Below are positions 44,601 to 56,768 of a stretch of 64,000 bases of DNA, piece after piece. Every line of letters begins with the position of its first letter. The stretch's first letter is position 1. A program made the position numbers and the translations under genes. The DNA is from Beta vulgaris subsp. vulgaris (lineage: Eukaryota; Streptophyta; Magnoliopsida; Caryophyllales; Amaranthaceae): assembly GCF_026745355.1 (NCBI RefSeq), contig NC_079209.1, positions 6,782,984 through 6,846,983 of the forward strand, given 5' to 3'. The notes below the pieces were generated by a model, which did not search any database, was not told the DNA's origin, and saw only the letters and a list, made by a program, of their open reading frames with translations.

Positions 44601-45735
44601 TTCACGGTAAATTACGAGTGGATGCAATAATGAAAATAAAGAATCCGATCCCTTCTATTACGGCCTTCAAACACCATCAGACCACAGAGCTTTCTTTTAA
44701 CAGTCATTTCAAATCTTTCTTACTGCAGTTTCTATCAACCAAAAGCAATGGCCTAAAGTTCATATATATACAGTTATCATTTCATTTTCTCTCCACTTGA
44801 TTGTTCAACCTTTTATATAGCATTGCTTTTAAAAGCACGACTCAATCTCATTTTTGATAATCACCACCTTAAAAGTTGAATTGATGGCAAAGACATGCAT
44901 TAGCAAAGCCTTAACTCAAAAGGGCAATGTTAGGTATGAAATGGCGAATCTGAAGACGATGATCACCATAAATTCAGCAAATATTCACACTATTATGGAA
45001 AATAAATACATCATCCTCAACATCATTCCTTTATCAGATTAAATTTATTTATAATTCCCTTAAAACTTTAATTCACTAATAAATTGATCAAAAAGCAATA
45101 CTGCCCATAACTCAATTCACTCCAATCTATCAGAATATAAATAATACAATGCACAATCTGCCGATTCCACATCATCAAACATGAAACACCACCACATTTT
45201 GGCTGTACATTCATATATTTCAACTAAATCTAACCAAAAAAAATATTAACTGAACTCAAGAAATATGTAATCAATCACAAAATTTACAACTACCCCAGAA
45301 ATTTTAACATAGATTTAGATTAACATAACATAAGAAAAAAGAAATTTAAGAAAGAGTGACAAAAAGGGTAACCTGGCCTTTGTGCTCTACATTTTTGGTT
45401 TGATAAAATCCTTTTCGAATTACCTGTAAATCAAACAAAGAAGTTTTTTTCAGTCATTTTTTAAGTGATAGAATTTTATAAAATTGCAATTTGATATATA
45501 GAGATAGAAAGATTGAGACTTCGCCAGCTTTCTTGGCAGCATCAACAGCAGTTGCAAGGAAATCTGAGAGTGGCACTATCAAGCAAAAAATGACAAGAAA
45601 AATGAAAAAGAATTCGACTTTTAACAAATTTCAATGAAAAAAAAAAACATTAGGATTTGTAGAACAAATTATGTAAACGAAAAAAAAAGGAAAAAAAAAG
45701 GAAAAAAGAAACGAGGTGATACCATTGGTAGCCAT
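41677..45735 (-). CDS. VTC4: Inositol monophosphatase family, L-galactose-1-phosphate phosphatase (VTC4-like), 12 exons, 270 aa
   Basis: Exons in transcript order: 45735-45723, 45575-45520, 45423-45373, 44146-44066, 43963-43860, 43772-43688, 43279-43225, 43141-43098, 42545-42477, 42393-42293, 41963-41907, 41773-41677. All are GT/AG and in phase, giving 270 aa, the family's usual length. Family role: Mg-dependent, Li-sensitive phosphatase acting on L-galactose-1-P (ascorbate synthesis) and myo-inositol-1-P, in the cytosol. Metal-site motifs are intact: GEET (E71), [11 protein letters not shown] (D91, D94) and [15 protein letters not shown] (D221). The N-terminal segment [11 protein letters not shown] (ends at K49) is also conserved. 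The first coding exon is only 13 nt. Intron 8 carries a hAT-type MITE, and the promoter side has a MITE split by an LTR element. An animal-type or chloroplast IMPL paralogue is less likely because there is no transit peptide. Confidence 0.95.
42634..42990. mobile_element. hAT-type MITE in intron 8 of the VTC4-like gene
   Basis: An exact 8-bp duplication ATTACAAG (42626-42633 and 42991-42998) flanks a 357-bp element with inverted termini TAGGGGTGCTAATCGAG and CTCGATTGGCACCCCTA. Subterminal sequence is rich in CTCGAG/GAGCTCG-type motifs. The 8-bp duplication and TAGGGGTG end fit hAT. It lies 88 bp from exon 9 and 107 bp from exon 8, so it does not touch splice sites. Confidence 0.9.
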
Positions 45736-45897
45736 TTTTTGTCAATCTACAGGGGACTGTGGAGTGAGTGAGGAAGAGAAGAGGGGAGTTCGAGTTCTAA
45801 ATTGGTGATTAACTTGATTATACGAATAATGAGGGTTGGGAATAGAATATTACTCCCTCGATTTTTTATCGTTCTCACTTAGAATCTTGACACTATT

Positions 45898-46986
45898 TGA
45901 TAGAATATAAAAATATTAGGATATATTTTTGTATTACGATATCTTTTCAAAGATACTTAGAATATGCTTTAGGTTGTAACCTATTACCTATATATTGTAA
46001 TCAATGGATTCACTCCAGACAAGGGAGTTTTAACAAAAATCTAACATGGTATCAGAGCCTAAGAAACAATAAACAAAATCCTAGCTTTTTTTTTCCGGTG
46101 CTTCGCCCAGCACCTGTTTTTTTTTAGCTTCGATTTTTTCCGGTTTCTGTTTCGGTCCTCACCTGCTGCCCTCGTCGCCTACCTTCTGCTTCCGCCCCTA
46201 ACTATGACCAAGGAAAGCGACGCCGAGGTAACGCCGCCTCCTCCCCCATCGCATAACCCTAACTACCATCCGGCCTTGTCGGTGAGTAACATCTAGAACG
46301 ACATACCCTTGATTCTTGATAGGGAGAAGGTGCAATACTCTAATTGGGTAGAATTATTTGAGATTCATTGTCATGCTTATGATTGGGGTGGTTGTCCAGA
46401 TACTAGACGTTCTACTTCGGGTTATTGTTGTTTTCTTGGTGACAATTTAATATCCTGGCAGTCTAAGAGACAACCCCCTCTCTCTCGATCTAGCGCAGAG
46501 GCCGAGTATCGCGGCGTTGCAAATGTTGTAGCCGAAGCTTCTTGGTTACGTAATCTTCTTCTAGAGTTACACTGTCCTATTCGACAAGCAACCATTGTTT
46601 ATTGTGATAATGTCAGCGCGATTTATTTGTCGCGCAATCCCGTACAACACCAACGCACCAAACATGTTGAGATGGACATTCATTTTGTTCGCGAAAAGTT
46701 GCTAATGGTCACGTACGTGTTTTGCATGTTCCTACTCGATATCAGTTTGCTGACATCTTCACCAAAGGACTTCCGCACCAATTGTTTCTAGAATTTAAGT
46801 TCAGTCTTAGCGTCCGCCCACCTCCCGCTATGACTGCGGGGGTGTGATAGAATATAAAAATATTAGGATATACTTTTGTATTACGATATCTTTTCAAAGA
46901 TACTTAGAATATGCTTTAGGTTGTAACCTAGATATTGTGATCAGTAGATTCACTCTAGACAAGGGAGTTTTACCAAAAATCTAACG
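45898..46986 (+). mobile_element. Short Copia-derived element with 149-bp LTRs and CTATT target duplication
   Basis: LTRs 45898-46046 and 46845-46986 both begin TGATAGAATATAAAAAT. The flanks are CTATT (45893-45897 and 46987-46991). The primer site TGGTATCAGAGCC follows LTR 1 at once (46047) and GACTGCGGGGGTG precedes LTR 2. By eye the LTRs differ by about eight substitutions and a 7-base gap. The 800-bp interior joins gag to RNase H. It is TRIM-like in size but retains protein remnants. Confidence 0.92.
46204..46791 (+). pseudogene. In-frame fusion of Copia gag N-terminus to RNase H
   Basis: The ATG at 46204 starts a gag-like N-terminus (MTKESDAEVTPPPPPSHNPN, NYHPALSVSNI) with an in-frame TAG at 46294, then LILDREKVQYSNWVELFEIH. 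At about 46380 it changes directly into RNase H: DWGGCPDTRRSTSGYC, SRSSAEAEYRGVA, YCDNVSAIYLS, RTKHVEMDIHFVRE. Protease, integrase and RT are deleted. After 46700 a one-base loss shifts the frame away from the expected C-terminus (LHVPTRYQFADIFTKGLP in another frame). The joint is in frame, but the TAG and the frameshift make expression unlikely. Confidence 0.88.
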
Positions 46987-47710
46987 CTATTCAATCTTCT
47001 CTTTTTTTTTTCAATTTATAAGAAAAAATATAGTTACGTAGGATCTTGTTTGATTTATCTCAAATAGTATATTATTAATATTCAATTGTTATAACTTTCA
47101 TTTAAGTTCAAAGATGTGCATTGGGAAATGTGCACAGGAAAGTGAGAAAGATAAAAAAAAAGAGGAAGTACTTGCCAATAATAAAGAAGAAAATAATAGA
47201 ATAAATGAATCGAGAGAACTTTATAATGAAACAAGGCACTTATGCTTCATGCAATCTTAAACATTTAGGGTTGTTATTCAAAAAGAAAATTTAACAATTG
47301 TCCCTATTTGACCCTACACGACAATAAGATCAAAGTCGATGCTTTATGGACATGAAAATACTAAGAGATGACAAGAAATCGACGCAACATGATACGAACA
47401 CGACTTGTTCTGGTTGATTTGTCATATTTGCAATATCTTATATTTACATAGATTACAAAAAAAATTGTGCACATATCTAGATGAACATGTGACCAGACAC
47501 AACTCGATTTGCCATCTCTACCTGAAATGATATGATCTCATTTTGACTTTTGGTAAACTAAATGGTGAAAGTTGTTGAATGATAGAGCTTTCATCTAGGT
47601 TCAAGTCCAAAGCTTGGAGTTTGACAAGGAGCAAGTCAATGTTTTTGACAATTTATTTTATTTTTGCAAAGTATGTTCCAGCTTATGTTTTTTAAATAGA
47701 TTTTTTACGG

Positions 47711-47757
<47 letters not shown>

Positions 47758-47782
47758 ATATATAATATATATATATATATAA
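47711..47782. repeat. (AT)n microsatellite
   Basis: About 70 bp of near-pure TA dinucleotides with two short interruptions. Confidence 0.95.
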
Positions 47783-48079
47783 CTTAATTATCATGTCTAT
47801 ATTGTATATTTTACGTATCAATATTACATTAAAAGATGAGTAGTAGCTAATAAGTGAATTTAATATTTTTCATGTTTGAACATTTTGATAAACATTAACA
47901 CACTTCCATCTATTCATAGATGAATTTGAACTTAGTCATTCCCAGTATAAACCAATCATAAATCAATGATTCAAACCAATTATGTTAAAATTGTAAGACT
48001 TTTAAGTTGAGTTGCAATTATGTTTGATTGCTTGTCAAACAATGATTTTAATGAGTAATGGACTAATGGTTAAGATATA

Positions 48080-48363
48080 CTCCATCCATTTTTTTTAATC
48101 TATACACTTTTTTTTTTAGTCCGTTTCCTTTCCATCTACAGACTGTTGCTTTTTCTGTTTTTGGTAACATATCACATCTACTTTCTCCTCTTTTTTAACT
48201 TATGTCATTCACTTTTTAATACTTTAACCCACTTTTTTGTTTCTCTATCTCACATTTCAGTTTCCCTCTCCAGTTTTTCAGTTTATCTCTTATACTTTTG
48301 TACTTCTTCCTTGATTCTTCCTCGAAGTAAAGTGAGTAAATTAAAAAAAAACGGAGGAAAAAC
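48080..48363. mobile_element. Stowaway-type MITE
   Basis: TA-flanked; left CTCCATCCATTTTTTTTAAT and right ATTAAAAAAAAACGGAGG are inverted. The 79-aa hydrophobic ORF at 48146-48385 spans it and is fortuitous. Confidence 0.65.
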
Positions 48364-49547
48364 TACATTTGAGGAAGCTATATAGTGGTCATATAATTGA
48401 TACAAGGAGTGTATGGAAATGAATCAACACTTTAAGAGCAAGGAAGGCATGAATATGGCTGTCAAATCATGTGGACTATGGAGCAATTCTTTATTCCCTT
48501 CTTTTCTTTACTTTTTTTTTTTTTTTACTAAAATAAGGTTGGAAGTTTCCATGGCATTCTCAAATATACTTTGGAATATACCGATCCAATATGCTGCTAT
48601 GAACTTTTTGTTCTACTTTTTTTTTTAACCAGATGTCCAGATCCATGACTTCCCACGGCTACAAGTCTACAACATTTCCTCCAGAATCCACATGAAACAC
48701 AAGTTTCCAACTACATATTTTTCAATACAATTGCTAGAATTCACTTACACATTGTATCACCAAAGTTAAAACATACAAGTATAATAGAAGAGCGTCAGAT
48801 GAGGTAAAAAACAATATTAAGTATATCTTTCATATAAGAGTATTTTAGGTGTAATATTTTACAATAACTTATTGTGTAACAAACTTCACACTTATTTAAT
48901 GACATAAAATCTAACAAAAATAACATAGACTATATAATAATGACATGAAGAGTATATTGTTAATCTCAAACGAAATCTTTACACAAAACAGGTTGAGTAA
49001 TATTTGGTTCGACTTTGTTAGGAAAAAAGTTCATAATCCATCAAATCAGTAACCGAAAATGATAACACAAGCAAATCATTGGGAAGTAGATATTGGTTTT
49101 ATTAGTAAAAGTAAATTTGAAATAGTATATATCATTATTAATCAACAAAATAAAGAAAATCGACAAAATCAATTTGTTAAAATTCAGATGAAGAGAACAA
49201 GAGTACATTAAAAATTTCGCTGTAGAGGTGATAAAAAAAAAAATGCATTTCACTTTAAACTCATCGAATCAACCATATTTACCTTTCGACGATGTTTTTT
49301 AAATACAAAGAGTGTTCTCAATAAACTCAAAATTACAAGATACTGAGAACTAAATGCTGCTTACTACTTTAATACCTATAAGTAGCAAAAACAAAAGGAT
49401 TGCAAAAGATAGATACTTGTGGCAAACAGATAGCACCATAGCGCAACCGAAATCGCAAGCTTATGTTTAAAAAAAACGCGATGAAGGGGAAAGAAAGGTT
49501 GGAGAGATGAACAATGGCAATGATAATACACATAAAACAAAGAAAAC

Positions 49548-50810
49548 TTATGCAACAAGCTCCTTGAGTTCAAGAGAAGCGATTTCTTGCATGACTTGGG
49601 CCTTGTCAGCATCAAATTGTTCATCCTCTACAAAAACATCAACACCTTGTATCAAAAAGTGTGAAAGTGCTCTTCAATAATATCCGGTCTTAGTTTATCC
49701 TAAACCTAAATTGTTAATTCCCATAAACGCCAACTCAAGGGCGAAAGAGAGAATTTTGTAATAGTCTTACCTTTATCGGTCTTCAGATCACCTAATAATC
49801 GAAGAAGCTTGCTCTTATTTGCAACAAGGATGTTGACAATATCGGCTGGCTTGTTTTGATTTGCAGCAAATAGCTGTTTAGGAAATCAAAACACATTTAA
49901 AAGAGTAAAAATAGATATTGTAAAAATAGATATTTATTATGTAATTGTCATTGTAGAAAAAAAAAACCTTGAAAACATGAAATGCTTCAATTTGTATGGT
50001 CTTGCTTGACTCCTGTATCAAGAAAATACATGAGTTGAGAAATCATACAGTCATATTCTTCAATGAAGTAATTCTAAAAAAAATATCACTATATGGAAGT
50101 TCATAATATTAAGCTGGGACAAGTTACCCTTAGAAGATTCATGAGTATCCTTAAATTATCCCTCGAGCTCACGTATTTTGTCATTGTTGCGGCATTGCTA
50201 CGATCAAGTAACATGTCTCCCAAAAGCTGAAAAACATTAAAAAAAAAGGTTGAGAAATAAAACTCTGCCAACAAATTACACAATCATCAATTCCTTCCTC
50301 GAAAGACAAAATTTGAGGTGTATCAGCTCATACAATTAAAAATTTGTTAAGAGGTGTATCAGCTCATACAATTCAACTTTAGCTACATTGTAAAAGGATG
50401 ATCATTCAATTCAAAAGTAAGTAGCCCACGTCCTAAAAATAGTAGTAACTTATTGCAATTGCACATCTACCATACCTTGACTGCTTGTCTTCTGGTAATG
50501 TAGTTGCTAGATTCAAGCAGTTTTGAGTTATACTCTGCAAAAAACTGAAATACGCAACAAACTCAGAAACTCAAAGTGAAATTCAACTATGTTCAGCATC
50601 GAAGTGGTTAAAACAATCAAACTCTGAACAAAATTAAATAAAGCATTACAACTTCCTATAGAAAGGTTTGAATTCATTAAGTTCATAATCTAAAAAATCA
50701 AGCGCTTTCAAAGACATTATATTGATAATTTCCAAAGATAATGTTCAAGTGAAGCATATCCAATTGCACGCAATTGGATAAATATACACCGTGCATTTCT
50801 TTCGTGTCAT

Positions 50811-50877
<67 letters not shown>

Positions 50878-53800
50878 TGTATATATGATCCAATGAAAAC
50901 AAGGCTTAAGCAAAAACCGGGCTTTTTGTTTGTTTTAAGAAATTTTTGCTCATTTTAAGAAACGTTTGCTCCTTTTATAAATTTTGTTCATTTTATGATT
51001 TTTGCTCATTTGTTTTACATATATATATACCATTTTAGTCTCCATAAACATCCATCTCTAACCAAATAAGACTGCAATGGTGTCCATTTTGTTCACTTAG
51101 TAAAGAGTGTGGTTGGGCAGAAATTATTTCGAAAAAAGTGCTTTTGCCATTTTCCTTTGTTTGGTCTGTAAAGGGTGGAAACATTATCCTTCCTAAAGGA
51201 AAAAAAGCCGCAGTTTCATCCCAATTCTTTACCTTCACCTTTCCTTCTTCGCAATCCTTCATCTCCCTTCTATTTCATTCTTCCTTCTCCAACTTTTCAA
51301 GCAAGGAACCAAACAAAGAGAAATTAATCTACAATTATGTTTTCCCCTGCAGCATGAGTTTTCATGAAAAATCATCTCCGGTTGAAAATGTTTTCCATCC
51401 AACCAAATTAAGAATTCTTCAGCAGTAAATTACAGAAATAATTCAGCTCCAGAATCTTATAACATCTCCTCCCCTCCCTCGTTTTTCACTTTGTTTGGTA
51501 TTTTTTTAATAAAGGAAGGAAAAAGAAAGGAAAAGAAAGGAAAAGAAGGAAATAAAGAAAACATAGGTAAAAGCTTCCTAGCTTTCTTTCCAGTCAAATT
51601 CCTCCGATTTTGGGAGGAAAGAAAAGCAAGGATTTGAGAGTATTATATTCCTTCCACTTCCTCTCCTTTCCAATCAAATCCCTCTTATTTTCTTTTACCA
51701 AACATGAGAAAGTTTGTTTTTACCTCTCCGTTCCTTTCTTTTCCATCCAAATCCTTCCTACCAAACAAAGTCTTTCACTTTCTAATCAGTAAATATTACG
51801 AAGAAAACAATGGTTAGATTCATGACATTTGCTGTTTTGTAGCATGAGCAGCAATACAGCCATTTGTAATTTCTAGGACCGGGTCAGCAACTTAATGAGA
51901 CATTGACTGCCTAGAAAAAGGCAGTGACAGTTGCAAACTTGTAATCCTATAAATTCTGAGTTGTGATCCATTTTCAGTACGACTCATGCATCTATCGTCT
52001 CCCAACACTAATTTCTTTCAGCTAGTTTGCAAGGCTCTCAAACTAGATAGCTCATATTGTTCAAATTGACAAGGCATAGAGTAGCATAATTTGGAAAAAA
52101 AATTAAAACCTGCCATAATGAAAGAAAAAGGAGAATAATGTCCACAGTAATTACCCAATCATAGTTCTTCGAAAGAAATTCAGCCACTGTAGATTTATGC
52201 CTTGTCAAGAGTTCCTGCATCGTGACCCCAATGGAGTCAAAATTCCTGACATATATTTTTGCAATCTAGCTGGGGCATAGTTGAGACCAGAGCAAACCAA
52301 GTCCATATTGAGTTTCAGGTGCACTATACCCATGTACATGTACTATAACATATATATACATCTATAAAGTAATTAAAGCTTGTACTTTACCTTCACTTTT
52401 GAGACATAAGACAAGACCTTCCAATTATAATAAATCATGAAAAAAGAACTACCATGTTCAGTCCCAAGAGCAGACAGACTCCAAATAAAAAAGAAATCCA
52501 GACCTTAAAAGTTGCAGCAGCATCAGCAGCAATGTCAAAATTTGGGAGCTGAATGAATCCAAAGAACTTCTTCAAAAGTTCTGATTCTAATACATATCTG
52601 TGACATAAATGCATAAATGTCAGAGATAATCATGACACTGGAGCTTAGATAATACAGATCAGCAAAAACATATGCACTGTACTACATGTCTAAAAACATG
52701 GCAGGCTGATTATAGTATCAAACACACCAATGCCAATGAAAATGGTAAATAAAGCTCAATTAAGTCCAACAAAAATAACATTAAGGGGGTAAGCTTTTGG
52801 CCTGTAAAACTAACAAAAGATTTTATCACACTATTGATTGGTGCTAGAGGCATATATGAGACAATGCACGTTGCACAAGGGAAAACCTTAAGAGTCAAGG
52901 AAGCAACGAGCCAACAAAGATGAAAGATTCTTAATATAAGGTAGGATTATATATTTCAAATCTGGCAAAATCAACTCTAAGCCATGCAAATTCAGTGTAT
53001 AAAGTTAAATAAAGTTTCCTCTTTATATCTGATCTATTCACTGCTTCCTCAAACATTTCTATGATTTGTCGCGAACAATCATAGATCAGATTTATAGAAA
53101 TGTTTGAGGAAGCAAGGAATAGAAAAGATCCTCTCTGAGGTAGGGTTTATACTTCTAAACTCCAACACAGTCAAGTCCAAGCCATGCAAGTTCCAAGTAG
53201 AAACGAAAGAAAAAAAATTCATCATCAAACTTGAACTACCATTACTCAAGAGTCAAGATAGCTCACTTGGCCACAACTTGATGACGTATGCACTCCCTCA
53301 ACATGGAACCATAATGCAGAGCCATGTCTGTATTCTCATACCTGTACAAAAAGTATTGAGCTAAGAATCATAACTCATATGCTTGATTTATGCTACAAAG
53401 AAAAACCCTCAAGGATGATATCCATATACCAAGAAGACAAGCTAAATGAGCAAATCAACCACGTTAATCTTCCTTAAAGATTAACAAATTCCAGACACCA
53501 CTAAAAGATGGGGAAGAGTTACATGGGCAGTCTAGTTAACCCAAGAAACATTATTTCCTAATCAATAGCATATGTTGTGCAAAGAGTTGAATGATAATTC
53601 GGCACTAGAAAGATGTTATCATTCAATAGAAACTTGTCAAAAGAATCAGCTCTAATTCTCTCATCCCATTAACATACCCTGTTATAAGAATATCCATGAG
53701 GTCTTTGTTTCTTTCCAGGTAATCAGATGCAATTAAACGAGAATGAACTTGTTGCCTTTGCAAATTAGCAACAATTTGAGTGGCATCTTTACGAGCCTGC

Positions 53801-56200
53801 AAAAGATTACCTCACACAATTAGGAAAACTAAGGGGAACAATGTTAGACTGATCACTGCATGTGCCCTTAAACCAAGTGTCTGATCAAGCAAAACTTTGG
53901 CACTGCCGAAACTCAAAACTCGATAAAAGAAGCTACATCGAACGCCAGAATATAACTGATGTCCCAAATTTTGCCATTTCACACGTAGACAAGTGACATA
54001 CCTCGAGGTTCAATTTGGGAAGACTATTGACCAGCAAGCGAAATGTGTTCTCCTTAAAGAACTCTTGGGTTAACTGCATGCAAGCCTCTGCAACTGGCTC
54101 TGCTTCGCTATTTCCATATAAAATACATTTTAGATCTCGAATGTGTTTGCTTAGCTCTACCATCTGTAGAAGGAATGTTCACAAAGTTAGCGGTAACTAT
54201 ATAGTATATACATCATTATAAAAATAAAACATCACGTAGCAACTTGAAAAACAGCAGCATACGTCCTGTACAAAGGTATCTCCCTTCTTGATCAAGCAGG
54301 TCCTCCTAACATTTTCAACCTAATATGTACATTTGGTCCATGATAGTATAACACGAGCTTGGATTTTAAATTAGCATACTTATATATTATGGCTTTTATG
54401 CATAAATCTAGTTCAAGTAACATAAACTTCAACTTCAGACGAGACCAAACTTAACAGCTGTTAAAAAACAGGTCACTACACACATCAGCACTATGAACGA
54501 AAATCTAACAATTATACAAACTCGCCTACATAATTAAAGAAAGAAAGAATCAACTTGAACTACGATACAATTATATAGACACCACACATACCAAATATCA
54601 ACCCTTTTATGAAGTTAAAAGTACAATTTTCCAAGGACCATGCAGAACAACTATTAGACTATGCTAAAACTGTGCTCTACATAAAGATGCAACTCTTTGA
54701 TCTCACCACATTGCAGCAAAAGATGTGAACTGTAAGAAAAAGTGCAGAATTCTCATTTTTAACAAGGGCAATTACAGCAATAGAAAAAGGGAAAAGGAAG
54801 GCTGCTAATTCGATTTTGAATAGGCACAATGTCATTATAGATTTACACCTCACCAATTAGAAGTCAGCATTAAACAATAAATAAAATTGAAAACCTGGAA
54901 AATATGAGTTCTATAGCCCCATAAGGCTGTCATTCTGAACAGTTCGACTTCGGGAAGCCAAAAATCAAAAAGGGCCATGAGAACTATTGCATCAAGATAT
55001 TTAACATCTATGGACAAAATTAATCTAGAGGACTTCTTTCATTGCCCAAATATCCATGATTCAGCAGTAAGTTATACACTTTCTCAAAGGTCAACCACAT
55101 AACACCTTTAAGAGGACCCCCCCCACCATAGCACAGTAAGAGAGGTCAGACATACACAAGCTTAGCTTATGATAACAGTGAGGCTACTTCAGACTGAACC
55201 TTAGCACCATAACAGCGACCAGCCAACCACCTAGCGACTGTTTTCGAAATAAGTTATGAGCCATTGTAAATTAGCCCATTGTAATCCAAAAGTCAAAGAA
55301 TGAGGAGTGTCCAAGTTCATTAGAAATTGATAGGTCTTCCAATAATTGCCCATAAATTCTATGGAGAACAAAAGATTCCGACTTTCTGTGATATGTGAAT
55401 TACGATATATTCCAGTCACTATATTGTAATTCACAGCACCTCAAAACCACAATATGTGATGCACTTACATTGTTGCCTAAAATCTCATGAGTAATCCATC
55501 AACCAAAAGCGAGTCACCTAGAAAATAGCGATCCAAGTGAATGGATCCAGCCATCTCTTGACCACTTAGTAAAGTAAAAGGGAATCGCTCAAAGTCGGAC
55601 TCTCCACACGCCACACGGCAACTAGGACCAAAAACAGCTTCCAACTTGGCCTCCCTAGACAGCTTTTACTATCTAGTCTAAATTTTACTCACCTTACAAA
55701 ACCTCAAAAACCAAAAAGTTTGCACTTTCTTAGGAAAAATTCACACTTTCATACCACTCATCCAGAAAAATCAACAAAAAGAATCCAGAAAAATCAACAA
55801 AAAGAATCAAATTGTCCCAATTAAGATCCATAATATTGTCATAAATCACACGTTCAAAATATAATTCAGATAACAAAATCAAAATATTGACAGGATTAAC
55901 AAAAATAATAAAACGAACACAATACGGTCAATTGGATCTAGATACAAAATCTAACAACATATTAAAACAATAAAACTACACTGATCAATTGATTTTTCTT
56001 CAGGTAGATTCATTTAATTGATTACAAAACAATAAAAATACAAAATTCACATCACAAACAAAATCAATAGTGTGAAATATAACCTTCTCATCACGCTTGC
56101 TCTCGCGAATACTGTTCATATCAAATTGAACAAGAAGATCTCGAGTGAGACGAACAATCTCAGCCGGGGTTCGAGGTTTGGATTTGAAAAGCCCCTTCAT
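49548..56200 (-). CDS. MO25: MO25/CAB39-like scaffold protein, 11 exons, 340 aa
   Basis: Exons in transcript order: 56200-56084, 54163-54002, 53796-53678, 53341-53267, 52597-52504, 52214-52155, 50544-50476, 50226-50128, 50012-49968, 49873-49771, 49627-49548. All phases and GT/AG borders fit, giving 340 aa, the usual plant MO25 length. The fold is a single Mo25 domain of HEAT/armadillo-like helices over nearly the whole protein. Recognisable stretches are [34 protein letters not shown] (residues 68-85), [49 protein letters not shown] and [13 protein letters not shown]. Family role: cytosolic scaffold that activates STE20/germinal-centre kinases and works with NDR kinases in growth and polarity. 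The start at 56200 is preceded in frame only by a TTG. The 5' leader has AAACCCTAG followed by GTGAGAG, so a 5' UTR intron is possible. Introns 4, 6 and 7 hold repeats. Confidence 0.96.
50315..50373. repeat. Tandem duplication in MO25 intron 7
   Basis: The 23-bp unit GAGGTGTATCAGCTCATACA plus ATT occurs at 50315-50337 and 50351-50373, exact. It is intronic. Confidence 0.9.
50812..50886. repeat. (AT)n microsatellite in MO25 intron 6
   Basis: About 45 bp of TA repeat followed by GTATGTATATATGTATATG variants. Confidence 0.95.
53043..53113. repeat. Perfect 20-bp inverted repeat in MO25 intron 4
   Basis: GCTTCCTCAAACATTTCTAT at 53043-53062 is the exact reverse complement of 53094-53113, with a 31-base spacer that contains a second small inverted motif (ATGATT...AATCAT). 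Flanking sequence adds partial pairing (GATCT on both outer sides). Confidence 0.92.
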
Positions 56201-56768
56201 TCTCTCCCGCAAAATTAACAAAAAAAAATTGATTGAATAGGAAGAAAAATCAAAATGTTAGTATTACTCTCTCTCACCTAGGGTTTCGGATTTCGATCGA
56301 AGATCATCAGTGGATTGAAAGAAGGAAGGATACATGATATTGTAAAGAGTATATCTTGTTTTTATGTTGGACAGCAGAGTTAAATTTTTTTTGTCGCTTA
56401 TCTTGTGTTTAGCACATGAAAGGAAAAAGGGGGATATTTGTGGGATTTTGTTACTAAATTATTATTCTGTGGAGGTCAACTACTCTCCCAATCAATACTT
56501 TTGTTTTTTTGTTTTTTTTTTTTTTTAAGGGAATCAATACTTTTTTTTATTGGTTTAGATTGCACTAATCCTACTATACCCACGCTAAGTAGGTTTTTTT
56601 TTTTTTTAACAAGACCCAAGCTAAGTAGTTACACTAATTTGTTACACTAATTTGATGCGCATTTGGAGTCATTTTCTATTTTAGAGTGGGACAAAATATA
56701 TTCCCATGATATAAAGAGTGAGACTAAATAAAGAATAATTTATTTGGGATAATTTTTTATGTGGAGTG

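Larger units (their letters stand above)
45853..47168. mobile_element. Stowaway-type MITE split by an LTR element, 118 bp from the VTC4-like ATG
   Basis: TA-flanked left end CTCCCTCGATTTTTTATCG and right end GATAAAAAAAAAGAGGAAG match the MITE at 18059-18315 along its length (TTCTCACTTAGAATCTTGA, GTGCACAGGAAAGTGAGAAA). It is interrupted at 45897 by the LTR element 45898-46986. Without that insert and one CTATT copy it would be about 222 bp. It lies in the likely promoter or 5' UTR region of the minus-strand VTC4-like gene. Confidence 0.85.
47170..49547. other. Intergenic stretch between the VTC4-like and MO25 genes
   Basis: Apart from the (AT)n tract and MITE listed separately, the region is AT-rich and shows no gene. 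ORFs of 70-82 aa have no domains. Confidence 0.45.

Noticed and set aside
47711..47782. A scaffold or matrix attachment site at the (AT)n tract
   Set aside because: A pure dinucleotide repeat alone is not evidence for that function.
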